In this document: in pieces, positions 41,935 to 52,400 of the stretch
Position numbering within the stretch: the first letter of the stretch is position 1
Layout of the letters: each line of letters opens with the position of its first letter
Source of the DNA: Pseudomonadota bacterium
GTDB taxonomy: Bacteria; Pseudomonadota; Alphaproteobacteria; Rhizobiales; Xanthobacteraceae
Reading direction: 5' to 3'
NCBI GenBank assembly: GCA_023388935.1
Contig: JAEWFG010000185.1
Span: 1-64,000 of the forward strand
Length of the DNA stretch: 64,000 nucleotides
Program-made: the position numbers and the translations under genes
Notes under the pieces: generated by a model
What the model saw: the letters and a program-made list of their open reading frames with translations, nothing else
The model's database searches: none
Told to the model about the DNA's origin: nothing

Positions 41935-44654
41935 GCTGCAGTATCCAATGCGTGGGTGTGCGCCGGAACGGGCAGACGGATGGTGAGGACGGCCCCGCTC
42001 CGGTCGCTGCGATTGGCCGCCGAGATAGTGCCGCGCATCGCCTCGACGAAGCCGCGGGAGATGGCGAGGCCCAGCCCGGTGCCGGGCCGGACATGATCCC
42101 TCTTCTGCGCGCGATAGAACTTGTCGAACACGCTCTCGAGCTCGTCGGGCGGAATGCCGTCGCCTTCGTCGGCAACCTGGAGCACCACGTGGTTATTGTC
42201 GCGCCGGCTCCGGATCGAGATCGTGGTTTCCGGCGGCGAATACTTTGCGGCATTGTCGAGCAAATTGAACAGCACCTGCTCGAACAGCACCGCATCGAGC
42301 TGAAGCATCGGCAGATCTGAGACGAGGACCAGTTCGACCTTGTGGCCGGCGAGGATCTTGCTGGCGCGCCTTAGCGCACTGCCGACGATCTCGCCGAGAT
42401 CGTGCAGCGCAGTATTGGGCACGATGGCGCCGGACTCGAGCTTGGTCATGTCGAGCAGATTGGCGATGAAGCGGTTGAGCCGCTCGGATTCGTCGATGAC
42501 GGTGGCGAGCAGATCGCGCTTCTCGGTGTCGGACAGCGCGCTGGCGAGATCGCGCATGGTCGAAGCCGCGCCGAGCACGGAGGCGAGCGGCGTCTTCAAA
42601 TCATGCGAGATCGAGGTCAGCAGCGCCGAGCGCAGCCGCTCGGATTCGACGGTGCGCTTGACTCGGTCCATGTCCTCGACCAGCAGCACGCGCTCGATCG
42701 CGAGTGCGCCCTGGTCGACCAGCGCGTCGAGCAACCGGCGCTGGTCCGGCGTCAGCAGCGGGCCGGTGCGGTCGTTGTCGATGCCGATGACGCCGATCGG
42801 GCCGCGCCCCGTGCGCATCGGCAGGAACAGCCGTTTTGCACCCGGCAGCGTATCTGAACCGCGGCCAGCCGGTCGATCGTTGCTCCAGGCCCAGTTGGCG
42901 GCAGCAAGATCGGCCTGATCGAGCTGATCCTCGGGCGGATAGCCGGATTTCACCGTCAAGAGGCCCTCTTCCGGCAGCAGCAGGACAACACGAACCTTCA
43001 GCATCAGCGCGGTCTGATAGGCGGTTGCCCACAGCACGTCGTCGAGCGTGCCGGTACCGGCAAGCTTGCGGCTGAACGCATAGAGCTGCTCGGTCGTGCG
43101 GATGCGGCCGATCGCGGTGTCGGCCTGCGTGCGCACCCGCCCCGCCACGTTCGACACCAGGATCGCAATCAGCATGAAGAAGAAGAACGCCGCAACATTG
43201 GTCGGGTCGGTGATGGTGAAAGTGTAGACCGGCGGCAGGAAGAAGAAATTGTAGGCAAACGAGGCCGCGACGCTTGCGAGCAGCGACGGCCACAGCCCAT
43301 AGCGCACCGCGACAGTCACCACGGCCGTCAGGAACACGAGGTCAACGTTCTCGACGCCAAACCCCGGCTTGATCACGGCCGCCGCGGCAAGGCCAATCGC
43401 CGCGATGCCGAGCGCCTTGAGATATGGCAGCGCGTCGAACTGCTCCGACCGCGCCGCGGTCTGCACCGTCGTTTTCGGCATCGGCTGGTCGGGGAGCTCG
43501 TCGCCTGGAATGACGTGAACGCTGATATTGCCGGCGCGACGCACAAGATCATGCACGACGGAGCCGCGCATCAGCTCGAACCAGCGCGAGCGCGTCGACT
43601 TTCCGATCACGATCTGGGTGACGTTGTTGCCTTGCGCGAAGTTCATGACGTCGTCGGCGATATGGCGGCCGACAGCTGGGATGGTTAGCGCTTCGCCGCC
43701 GAGCGATTCTGCGAGCCGCAGCGTATCGGCCAGCCGGTCGCGCTCCTCGTCGGACAATTGCAGAGATCGCCGCGTCTCGATTGAGATCGCGGTGAACGGC
43801 GCATGCAGCCGGTCGGCCAGTCGCCTGGTGTAGCGCACGAGGCCGGCCGCGCGCGGGTCCTCGCTGACGCAGACGAGAATACGCTCGCCCGCGGCCCAGG
43901 GACCGGATATGGCGTTCGCCTGCATGTGGCTGAGGAGCTGTTCGTCGACCCGCTCGGCCGTGCGCCGCAGCGCAAGCTCGCGCAGCGCGGTCAAATTGCC
44001 CGGCGAAAAATAATGCTCCAGCGCCCGCTCGGCCTGCTTCGGGACATAGACCTTGCCCTCTTTCAGCCGCTGGATCAAATCGTCTGGCGTGAGGTCGATC
44101 AGCTCGATGGCATCGGCGCGGTCGAACACCGAGTCCGGCACGGTCTCGCGCACCCGCACATGGGTGATCTGGGCAACGACGTCGTTCAGGCTCTCGATGT
44201 GCTGGATGTTGACGGCGGTGTAGACGTCGATGCCGTGGGAGAGCAGTTCCTCGACGTCGAGATAGCGTTTTGGATGACGGCTGCCCGCCGCGTTGGTATG
44301 GGCGAGCTCGTCGACCAGAGCCAGCTGCGGGCGCCGTGCGATCACGGCATCGAGGTCCATCTCCTCGACCATCTGGCCGCGATAGTCGAACTTCTTGCGG
44401 GGGACGACTTCGAGATCGCGTACGAGCGCCTCGGTCTCGGCCCGGCCATGGGTCTCGACGAAGCCGACCACGACGTCGATGCCGGCCTTGCGCCTGGCGT
44501 GGGCGCTCTGCAGCATCTCGTAGGTTTTGCCGACGCCGGGGGCGGCGCCGACGAAGATTTTGAGCTTGCCGCTCGCGCTCTCTTCCCGGCGCGCTGCTTC
44601 CAGCAGCGCCTCGGGAGACGGTCGTTGTTCGGAATCGCGGCGCTCTCGGACCAT
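41931..44654 (-). CDS. kdpD: KdpD sensor histidine kinase
   Basis: The 907-aa protein has the full KdpD layout. The N-terminal KdpD domain has a Walker A FVGAAPGVGKTYEML and DELAHTN. A universal-stress-protein-like domain follows, then four membrane helices near residues 405-500, a GAF domain, and the kinase core with H684 (SISHDLKTPL), the N box LLDNAAKYSPP and GTGLGLAISRGF. It senses potassium limitation or osmotic stress. It is coupled to kdpE by a four-base overlap. Confidence 0.96.
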   Translation of the reverse strand: MVRERRDSEQRPSPEALLEAARREESASGKLKIFVGAAPGVGKTYEMLQSAHARRKAGIDVVVGFVETHGRAETEALVRDLEVVPRKKFDYRGQMVEEMDLDAVIARRPQLALVDELAHTNAAGSRHPKRYLDVEELLSHGIDVYTAVNIQHIESLNDVVAQITHVRVRETVPDSVFDRADAIELIDLTPDDLIQRLKEGKVYVPKQAERALEHYFSPGNLTALRELALRRTAERVDEQLLSHMQANAISGPWAAGERILVCVSEDPRAAGLVRYTRRLADRLHAPFTAISIETRRSLQLSDEERDRLADTLRLAESLGGEALTIPAVGRHIADDVMNFAQGNNVTQIVIGKSTRSRWFELMRGSVVHDLVRRAGNISVHVIPGDELPDQPMPKTTVQTAARSEQFDALPYLKALGIAAIGLAAAAVIKPGFGVENVDLVFLTAVVTVAVRYGLWPSLLASVAASFAYNFFFLPPVYTFTITDPTNVAAFFFFMLIAILVSNVAGRVRTQADTAIGRIRTTEQLYAFSRKLAGTGTLDDVLWATAYQTALMLKVRVVLLLPEEGLLTVKSGYPPEDQLDQADLAAANWAWSNDRPAGRGSDTLPGAKRLFLPMRTGRGPIGVIGIDNDRTGPLLTPDQRRLLDALVDQGALAIERVLLVEDMDRVKRTVESERLRSALLTSISHDLKTPLASVLGAASTMRDLASALSDTEKRDLLATVIDESERLNRFIANLLDMTKLESGAIVPNTALHDLGEIVGSALRRASKILAGHKVELVLVSDLPMLQLDAVLFEQVLFNLLDNAAKYSPPETTISIRSRRDNNHVVLQVADEGDGIPPDELESVFDKFYRAQKRDHVRPGTGLGLAISRGFVEAMRGTISAANRSDRSGAVLTIRLPVPAHTHALDTAA

Positions 44655-44694
44655 TTTGCCAATATAGTCATCCGTGCGTTACGAGCCTAGACGG

Positions 44695-45300
44695 CTACTT
44701 GGCGGCAGCGCGATCCAGGGCGAGGTTCAGCGCCAGAACGTTGACCCGCGGTTCGCCAAGCAGCCCGAACAGACGGCCCTGGGTGTTGGAGGTCACGAGC
44801 TGCCTGAGCTGGTCTTCCGATATATTCCGCGCCTTCGCCACGCGGGGCACCTGGAATTGCGCAGCCTCCGGCGAAATGTCGGGATCGAGCCCGCTGCCGG
44901 AGGTCGTCACCAGATCGACCGGAACGGGGGCGTTCGGGTTTTCCCCCTTCAGCTTGTCGACGTCCTCCTTTAACCGGTCGGCCAGCGCCTTGCTGGTCGG
45001 GCCGAGGTTGGAGCCGCCCGAGTTGGCTGCGTTGTAGGGCGCAGACACCGTCTTGGTCGCATCGTTCGGATCCGGCGCCACCGTCGCCGAGGGACGGCCG
45101 TGGAAATATTTGTCGCTTTTGAATTCCTGCCCGATCAGGGCGGAGCCGATCACCTTGCCGTCCTTCTCGATCAGGCTGCCCTGCGCCTGCTCGGGGAAGA
45201 TCACGCCGGAAATAGCGGTCATCGCGAGCGGATAGGCGAGGCCCGTGATGGCGGTGAGCACCAGCAAGAGGACGATGGCGGGGCGGATTTCTCTGAGCAT
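44695..45300 (-). CDS. kdpC: Potassium-transporting ATPase subunit C
   Basis: The 201-aa protein has one N-terminal membrane helix (IVLLLVLTAITGLAYPLAM), then FKSDKYFHGRPSAT and the C-terminal SGSGLDPDISPEAAQFQVPRVA, the KdpC signature. It stabilises the KdpFABC complex. Its ribosome-binding site GGAGACC lies just beside the palindromic repeat that separates it from kdpB. Confidence 0.96.
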   Translation of the reverse strand: MLREIRPAIVLLLVLTAITGLAYPLAMTAISGVIFPEQAQGSLIEKDGKVIGSALIGQEFKSDKYFHGRPSATVAPDPNDATKTVSAPYNAANSGGSNLGPTSKALADRLKEDVDKLKGENPNAPVPVDLVTTSGSGLDPDISPEAAQFQVPRVAKARNISEDQLRQLVTSNTQGRLFGLLGEPRVNVLALNLALDRAAAK

Positions 45301-45319
45301 GTTGGTCTCCTATTTACTC

Positions 45320-45405
45320 GTCATTGCGAGGAGCGAAGCGACGAAGCAATCCAGTCTCTCGGCCGTGGAAGCATTGCTGGATTGCTTCGCTTCGCTCGCA
45401 ATGAC
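45320..45405. repeat. Palindromic repeat inside the kdp operon
   Basis: GTCATTGCGAG... (45320-45354) pairs with ...CTCGCAATGAC (45377-45405); the arms differ by a six-base insertion on the left. It belongs to the family at 41049. It fills the gap between kdpB and kdpC almost completely. Confidence 0.8.
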
Positions 45406-45407
45406 AC

Positions 45408-47531
<2,124 letters not shown>

Positions 47532-47556
47532 TCCAAACCAATCAGATGGCTGTCGA

Positions 47557-49260
47557 TCAAAATACTTGGCCGGCGTTCATCGCGAGGTGCTCGACGATCG
47601 GGCCGAGCGCTAGCGCCGGGAAGAAGGTCAGACCGCCGATGATCAGGATCACGCCGACGACGAGCCCGACGAACAGCCCGCCCGTGGTCGGGAAGGTGCC
47701 TGCCGAGGGTGGGACCGATTTCTTGGCGGCGAGCGAGCCCGCGATCGCCATCGCCGGAACGATCATGAAGAACCGCCCAACGAACATCGCCGAAGCGAGC
47801 GTCAGGTTGTAGAAGAAGGTGTTGCCGGTGAGGCCCGCAAATGCCGAGCCGTTGTTGCCGGTTGACGACGTGTAGGCGTAGAGCACCTCGGTGAAGCCGT
47901 GCGGGCCGGCATTCGCCATCGAGGCGACCGCTGCCGGATAGACCACGCCGACCGCGGTCCAGCCGAGATACATCAACGGCAGCACCAGGATCGCGAGCAT
48001 CGCCATCTTGACCTCGCGCGCCTCGATCTTCTTGCCGACATATTCCGGCGTGCGGCCAACCATGAGTCCCGCCACGAAGATCGCGAGCACGACGAGCAGC
48101 AGCATGCCGTAGAGGCCGGCGCCGACGCCGCCGATGATGATTTCACCGAGCTGCATGTTGATCAGCGGGATCATGCCGCCGAGCGCTGTGAAGCTGTCAT
48201 GCATGGCGTTGACCGCACCGCAGGAGGCCGCGGTGGTGACGACGGCGAACAGCGAGGAGGCGACGATGCCGAAGCGGACCTCCTTGCCTTCCATGTTCCC
48301 ACCGGTCAGGCCCAGCGCCTGCAGCGTCGAGGTGCCGTGGGCTTCCGCCCAATAGGTGACGGTGACGCCGGCGACGAACAGCACGCCCATCACGGCCAGG
48401 ATCGCCCAGCCCTGGCGCTGGTTGCCGACCATCCGGCCGAACACGTTGGTCAGGGCCGCGCCGATCAGGAAGATCGACAGCATCTGCACGAGATTCGACA
48501 GCGCGGTCGGGTTCTCAAAGGGATGCGCGGCGTTGGCGTTGAAGAAGCCGCCGCCATTGGTGCCGAGCATCTTGATCGCAACTTGCGTAGCGACAGGACC
48601 TACCGCAATGGTCTGCTTGGCGCCCTCAAGTGTGGTCGCTTCGACGTAGTCGCCCAGTGTCTGCGGCATGCCCTGCGAGACGAGGAACAGGCAGTAGACG
48701 ACGCAGATCGGCAGCAGCACGTAAAGCGTGGTGCGGGTGACGTCGACCCAGAAATTGCCGATCGTGCGCATCGAGGCGCGCGAGAAGCCGCGGATCAGAG
48801 CCACCGCGAGTGCGATGCCGGTTGCGGCCGACAGGAAGTTCTGGTGCGTCAGGCCGAGCATCTGCACGAGATAGGACACCGTGCTCTCGCCGCCGTAGTT
48901 CTGCCAGTTGGTGTTGGTGATGAAGGAGATCGCCGTGTTGAAGGAGAGATCCTCGGCGACCGCCGACTGCCCGGCCGGATTGAAGGGCAGCATGGCCTGC
49001 AGGCGCATCACGCCGTAGATGATGAGAAAGCCGCCGACGTGGAACAGCAGCATGGAGACCGTATAGGTCAACCAGTGCTGCTCGCGCCTCTCGTCGACAC
49101 CAGAAATCCAGTAGATGCCGGCTTCAATGGGGCGCAGAATCAGCGAGAGGGGGGTCCGCTCGCCGTTGAACACGCGCGTCATGTACCAGCCGAGCGGCTT
49201 GGTCGCCGCGACAATGATGACGCAAAAGAGAATGATCTGGAGCCAACCGATCATGGTCAT
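47557..49260 (-). CDS. kdpA: Potassium-transporting ATPase subunit A
   Basis: The 567-aa protein has the roughly ten membrane helices of the KdpA channel subunit, which binds and moves potassium. Selectivity-loop segments are recognisable: TNTNWQNYGGESTVSY, GTNGGGFFNANAAHPFENPT, and TSSTGNNGSAFAGL near the end. It is complete and of normal length. A 34-codon hydrophobic frame ends four bases before it. Confidence 0.97.
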   Translation of the reverse strand: MTMIGWLQIILFCVIIVAATKPLGWYMTRVFNGERTPLSLILRPIEAGIYWISGVDERREQHWLTYTVSMLLFHVGGFLIIYGVMRLQAMLPFNPAGQSAVAEDLSFNTAISFITNTNWQNYGGESTVSYLVQMLGLTHQNFLSAATGIALAVALIRGFSRASMRTIGNFWVDVTRTTLYVLLPICVVYCLFLVSQGMPQTLGDYVEATTLEGAKQTIAVGPVATQVAIKMLGTNGGGFFNANAAHPFENPTALSNLVQMLSIFLIGAALTNVFGRMVGNQRQGWAILAVMGVLFVAGVTVTYWAEAHGTSTLQALGLTGGNMEGKEVRFGIVASSLFAVVTTAASCGAVNAMHDSFTALGGMIPLINMQLGEIIIGGVGAGLYGMLLLVVLAIFVAGLMVGRTPEYVGKKIEAREVKMAMLAILVLPLMYLGWTAVGVVYPAAVASMANAGPHGFTEVLYAYTSSTGNNGSAFAGLTGNTFFYNLTLASAMFVGRFFMIVPAMAIAGSLAAKKSVPPSAGTFPTTGGLFVGLVVGVILIIGGLTFFPALALGPIVEHLAMNAGQVF

Positions 49261-49264
49261 GGAA

Positions 49265-49369
49265 TCAACCCTTCAGGCCTGGTGCCCGGCGCAGCAGCGG
49301 CAGGACCACCGAAAGCAGGCAGGCGACGAGCACGGCGTCCGCCAGCAGCAATTTGAGAAGCAGCAGCAC
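49265..49369 (-). CDS. Possible 34-aa membrane peptide between kdpF and kdpA
   Basis: A GTG four bases after the kdpF stop opens a frame of 34 codons. It reads MLLLLKLLLADAVLVACLLS, then a basic tail (VVLPLLRRAPGLKG). One membrane helix followed by positive residues is plausible. No ribosome-binding site other than the coupling to kdpF is clear, so it may not be translated. Confidence 0.35.
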   Translation of the reverse strand: MLLLLKLLLADAVLVACLLSVVLPLLRRAPGLKG

Positions 49370-49372
49370 GGC

Positions 49373-49462
49373 TCAGAACCGCTCGGGCCGCAACAGCGCG
49401 TAGGTGAGATAGATCAGGAGGCCGAACGATACGGCGCCCGCGAGCGCATAATCGAAGATCAT
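49373..49462 (-). CDS. kdpF: KdpF small subunit
   Basis: The 29-aa peptide MIFDYALAGAVSFGLLIYLT, ending YALLRPERF, is a single membrane helix with the closing YALLxPExF pattern of KdpF. KdpF sits in the KdpFABC complex like a stabilising lipid. A GGGAG ribosome-binding site lies just upstream of its ATG. Confidence 0.85.
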   Translation of the reverse strand: MIFDYALAGAVSFGLLIYLTYALLRPERF

Positions 49463-49473
49463 GGTCCGCTCCC

Positions 49474-49557
49474 TTACAGCCGTTCGCAGGCGTAGGTGTA
49501 GCCGATCGCAAGGGCGAAGAAGGCCGCCGCCAACGCCAGCATCAGAATATCCATCAT
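49474..49557 (-). CDS. 27-aa membrane peptide upstream of kdpF
   Basis: The frame reads MMDILMLALAAAFFALAIGY, ending TYACERL, a single helix with a short polar tail. It follows an AGGAGC ribosome-binding site and ends 11 bases before kdpF. Its place as first gene of the kdp operon suggests a KdpFABC accessory peptide. It is easily missed by gene callers. Confidence 0.6.
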   Translation of the reverse strand: MMDILMLALAAAFFALAIGYTYACERL

Positions 49558-49727
49558 GGGGATGCTCCTCGTTGCGCTCAGTCTTGGTGCAACTGTTCCG
49601 TAGGTTTCGGACGGGCATCTTGCGACAGATCAAAGGCGATCCACGTCCCGCGGCGCCCTGCCGGGATCTTCACGGTCGTGAGTTGCCACCAGGGACATAG
49701 GTTTTCGAGACGAGGGCTATGGCGAAG

Positions 49728-49744
49728 TTATAGGAATCTCATAA
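49728..49744 (-). promoter_or_regulatory. 17-bp KdpE-like box 1, facing kdp
   Basis: On the minus strand it reads TTATGAGATTCCTATAA. It lies 171 bases before the first kdp ORF. Its orientation and neighbourhood make KdpE the likely reader, which is inference. Confidence 0.6.
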
Positions 49745-49782
49745 AGGCCTGGAGTCGGCGCCGAATGGCAACGGCTCGGTGC

Positions 49783-49799
49783 TTATGAAATCCCTATAT
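49783..49799 (+). promoter_or_regulatory. 17-bp KdpE-like box 2
   Basis: It reads TTATGAAATCCCTATAT, 13 of 17 bases matching box 1. It lies 95 bases before the 155-aa gene at 49894. Confidence 0.6.
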
Positions 49800-49893
49800 C
49801 TCCCGCCCCGTCCCCATCTCGCTTTCAAATGCCGTTTTAGCCACCTTGGAGAGGCCGGCCGACTGACCGACGCCAACTCCCAGGAGGCCAGAC

Positions 49894-50361
49894 ATGACTG
49901 TCGCACCCCGACGCAATGCGCTGCCCTCACTCGCCGAGCAGCTGCACAATGCGTATGCGCTGACGAGGCCCCTGATGCTCGACATCATCGAGCACGCATG
50001 CCGGCGCTTTCCCTCGCTTAGACAGAGCGAAAAGACAGAACGTCTGACACATCTGATCGATGCCGAGGCCTGGGTCGATGCCGCGCTGGCGCTGTTGGAT
50101 CTCGAGCTGCCGATGTGGCAGGTCCGCCGCATCGCCTATGACGAGGGGGAGTGGCATTGCGGCCTCTCGCGCGAGCGCGAATTGCCCGATTGGCTCGACG
50201 CCGCGGTCGAAGCCCGCCACGCCGATCTTGCGCTTGCGTTGCTGTCGGCCTTCATCGAGGTCCAGGCATTGGTCAAGGAGGTGTCGCGGCCCAGCGTTCC
50301 CGCTGTGCGCCCCGCCCTGGATCCGTTCTACGAGCCGATTGGCTGCGAGAATTTCAGCTAA
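49894..50361 (+). CDS. Conserved hypothetical protein, 155 aa
   Basis: A soluble, mostly helical protein with no signal peptide or membrane segment. It contains the Trp-rich centre MWQVRRIAYDEGEWHCGLSR and a helical WLDAAVEARHADLALALLSAF. An AGGAGG ribosome-binding site lies about ten bases upstream. I do not recognise a named family. Box 2 lies upstream, and the next small membrane gene starts 22 bases later, probably in the same transcript. Confidence 0.75.
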   Translation: MTVAPRRNALPSLAEQLHNAYALTRPLMLDIIEHACRRFPSLRQSEKTERLTHLIDAEAWVDAALALLDLELPMWQVRRIAYDEGEWHCGLSRERELPDWLDAAVEARHADLALALLSAFIEVQALVKEVSRPSVPAVRPALDPFYEPIGCENFS

Positions 50362-50383
50362 GCCAGTCGCACAGGTTCGCGCC

Positions 50384-50662
50384 TTGCCGCAATCTTCGGA
50401 CATATCGCCGGCATTGAGCCCGGCACGGGTGATCGCGCGCTTCGGCGTTCGCGTCGTACTTCTCGCCGCCTTCGCAGCATTCGGGAGCATCGGATTCGGA
50501 CGAAGCCTCGCCGCTCTGCTCTGGATGTCGATCATCCTGTGCGCCACCGTCGCCCTCCTCAGGCGCGAGCCGCTGTTCGGTGGCGCTCTCAATCATTGGG
50601 ACGAATGCGCCGCGTTCGGCGCGCTGTTCGCGCTGGTTCATGTCGTCAATGAACTGGCCTGA
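50384..50662 (+). CDS. Small two-helix membrane protein
   Basis: The frame has no ATG in its plausible part. A TTG at 50384 (LPQSSDISPALS, 92 aa) or a GTG at 50429 (VIARFGVRVVLL, 77 aa) could start it. Two helices (VVLLAAFAAFGSIGFGRSLAALLWM and AAFGALFALVHVVNEL) flank a polar loop with REPLFGGALNHWDE. No family is recognised. Its stop lies ten bases before box 3. Confidence 0.55.
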   Translation: MPQSSDISPALSPARVIARFGVRVVLLAAFAAFGSIGFGRSLAALLWMSIILCATVALLRREPLFGGALNHWDECAAFGALFALVHVVNELA

Positions 50663-50671
50663 CCACCAGCT

Positions 50672-50688
50672 TTATAAGCTTCCTATGA
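50672..50688 (+). promoter_or_regulatory. 17-bp KdpE-like box 3
   Basis: It reads TTATAAGCTTCCTATGA, ten bases past the stop of the membrane gene and 106 bases before the 84-aa gene at 50794. Confidence 0.55.
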
Positions 50689-50793
50689 GATCGCCGCACG
50701 GCCACGCTCGAAATCATATTCGCGACACCGGATATTGAACGTGCAGGCTGGAAATACGTCCCACGCCGGCGTCGTTCAGAAGGAATTAAAAAA

Positions 50794-51048
50794 GTGAAAC
50801 TCGTCGAACCTCCCTCGTACAGCTCGCCTTCCACCATCGTCTTCATTGGTCGCAATCGCAGGGGACAATGGGTCGCCCAGGAGCAGAACGGCCTCTATGG
50901 CGGCCTGTTCGTCAGCCGCGCGCAGGCGATCAAATACGCGCTGTTCGAAAACGGCCAGCATCCCGAAACCATCGTAGAACTGCCGCGCGAAATCGAACTC
51001 GACATGGGGAAGAGGCCCGCCGCCGCAATTCGCAAACGCGCCGCCTGA
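50794..51048 (+). CDS. 84-aa protein, paralogue of the 52722 product
   Basis: The core FIGRNRRGQWVAQEQNGLYG, followed by GLFVSRAQAIKYAL, matches FIGRNGAGLWVAREANGRVG and GLFLFKSSAVDFAN in the protein at 52722-53111. It is soluble, with a short basic tail RPAAAIRKRAA. The function is unknown. It lies 106 bases after box 3 and 21 bases before the DapA-like gene, so the two are probably co-transcribed. Confidence 0.7.
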   Translation: MKLVEPPSYSSPSTIVFIGRNRRGQWVAQEQNGLYGGLFVSRAQAIKYALFENGQHPETIVELPREIELDMGKRPAAAIRKRAA

Positions 51049-51069
51049 TCCATCCACTTCACAACGACC

Positions 51070-51987
51070 ATGTTCATCCCTCCCTCGGCCTGGTTCACAG
51101 GTTTCATCCCCGATCTGCCGACGCCGTTCGACGCAGCGGACGGGATTGATCTCAAAGCGTTCGCCGCACTCTGCGAGCGCCAGATCGGCGCCGGCGCTCC
51201 TGCCATCGTCGTGTGCGAGACCGCCGGCGAAGCGCCGACGCTCTCGCCGACCGAACAGGAGCTGATCATTCGGACCGCGGTCGATATCGCCCGCGGCCGG
51301 GTCCGGATTATCGCCGGCGCTATGTCGAACGCGACCAGCCACGCCATCGCGCTTGCGCGGCGCGCCGAGGCAGCCGGCGCCGATGCGGTCATGTCGGCGG
51401 TGCCCGCCTACAACAAGCCGATGCACGAAGGGATGCTCGCACACTTCCGGGCCATCGCCGGTTCGACCGGATTGCCCGTGATCCTGCACGACGTCCCTTC
51501 CCGCACGCTGCGCCCGCTGGCCGACGAGACGCTTTTGCGCCTCGTCGAATCCCGCCAGTTCGTGGGCCTGCGCGATGGGAGCTGTGACATCACCCGCCCG
51601 ATGCGCCTGGGCCGGCTGTTACCGGCCGGCTTTCGCTTTCTGTCCGGCAACGACAGCACCGCCTTCGGCTTCATCGCCGGCGGCGGTGACGGCGCGATCT
51701 CGGAGATCGCCAACATCGCCCCAGACCTCTGCCGCACGATCTTCTCACACGTCAGACAAGGCCGCCTGCAATCCGCCCGCTACCTCGACAGGCGCCTCAT
51801 CCCGCTTATCGCCTGCCTTGACAGGGAAAGCCCGGCGGCGCTGAAATACGCGCTGAGCCTGCTTGGCCTGATGTCGGCGGCCACAAGGCTGCCGATCGTG
51901 CCGCTCGACGAGGCCGGCCGAACGGAGGTTGCAAGGGCATTCGCCGCGATCGCCGACGAAGAGCTGATAGACAGCGTCGGGGCCTGA
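51070..51987 (+). CDS. DapA-family protein lacking the Schiff-base lysine
   Basis: The 305-aa product has the layout of dihydrodipicolinate synthase/N-acetylneuraminate lyase: FIPDLPTPFD, CETAGEAPTLS, AVPAYNKPMHEGMLAHFRAIA, VILHDVPSRTL and LSGNDSTAFGF. The catalytic lysine, normally in GIKEATG or similar, is replaced: FVGLRDGSCD has Arg168. The tyrosine of the usual YNVPSR is also gone (HDVPSR, His140). A normal aldol reaction through a Schiff base is therefore unlikely. It is probably not the lysine-pathway DapA. Confidence 0.85.
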   Translation: MFIPPSAWFTGFIPDLPTPFDAADGIDLKAFAALCERQIGAGAPAIVVCETAGEAPTLSPTEQELIIRTAVDIARGRVRIIAGAMSNATSHAIALARRAEAAGADAVMSAVPAYNKPMHEGMLAHFRAIAGSTGLPVILHDVPSRTLRPLADETLLRLVESRQFVGLRDGSCDITRPMRLGRLLPAGFRFLSGNDSTAFGFIAGGGDGAISEIANIAPDLCRTIFSHVRQGRLQSARYLDRRLIPLIACLDRESPAALKYALSLLGLMSAATRLPIVPLDEAGRTEVARAFAAIADEELIDSVGA

Positions 51988-52001
51988 GGTCCGGGCAGAT
52001 T

Positions 52002-52400
52002 ATGAGTTCACTCCCATCAAGCGATGGACATCATAGGCTGCTCCGTGCCTGGCAATTGGCGCTGCTGCGCTTTGCCGTGACACGGGACGATTGCGACAGA
52101 TTGAACGTTGTGGCTCTCGCCGGGGAGCTCGATCATCTCGGCCGGCGCGACGCTGATGACTCGCTCCACTTCTTCCGGCGAACCAGTTCCCGGCTTTGCG
52201 CGGCCATCAATGGGCAGGGAGAGGACGCGCAAGCTGTCCTCGGCGGCTTCTGCGAGCGGATTGACGAGCCGCGGTTGCGCCTCGCCTTTGCGTCGGCCGT
52301 CGGGATCGCCCGTTCGGACGCTGCCCCATCCGAGACTCGCCCGAAGCGCAATCGCGACCTGTTCAGAGGACTGCCGGCGCGACGGACAGCTTCTTTATGA
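52002..52400 (+). CDS. Hypothetical helical protein, 132 aa
   Basis: The frame reads like a soluble protein: LLRAWQLALLRFAVTRDD, DRLNVVALAGELDHLGRR and SLHFFRRTSSRLCAAI, with helix-like spacing of leucines. The other strand also has an open stretch here (52017-52232) but with no ATG start. It begins 14 bases after the DapA-like stop. Its stop codon lies inside box 4. Family unknown. Confidence 0.55.
   Translation: MSSLPSSDGHHRLLRAWQLALLRFAVTRDDCDRLNVVALAGELDHLGRRDADDSLHFFRRTSSRLCAAINGQGEDAQAVLGGFCERIDEPRLRLAFASAVGIARSDAAPSETRPKRNRDLFRGLPARRTASL

Larger units (their letters stand above)
49558..49893. other. Divergent control region of kdp and the 155-aa gene
   Basis: About 335 bases without a gene separate the two transcription units. 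It holds two copies of the 17-bp box in opposite orientations (49728-49744 facing kdp, 49783-49799 facing right). I see no terminator. Confidence 0.6.

Noticed and set aside
52017..52232. Minus-strand frame in the 52-kb gap
   Set aside because: It has only a TTG start in the track position, no ribosome-binding site, and no recognised family; the plus frame is preferred.
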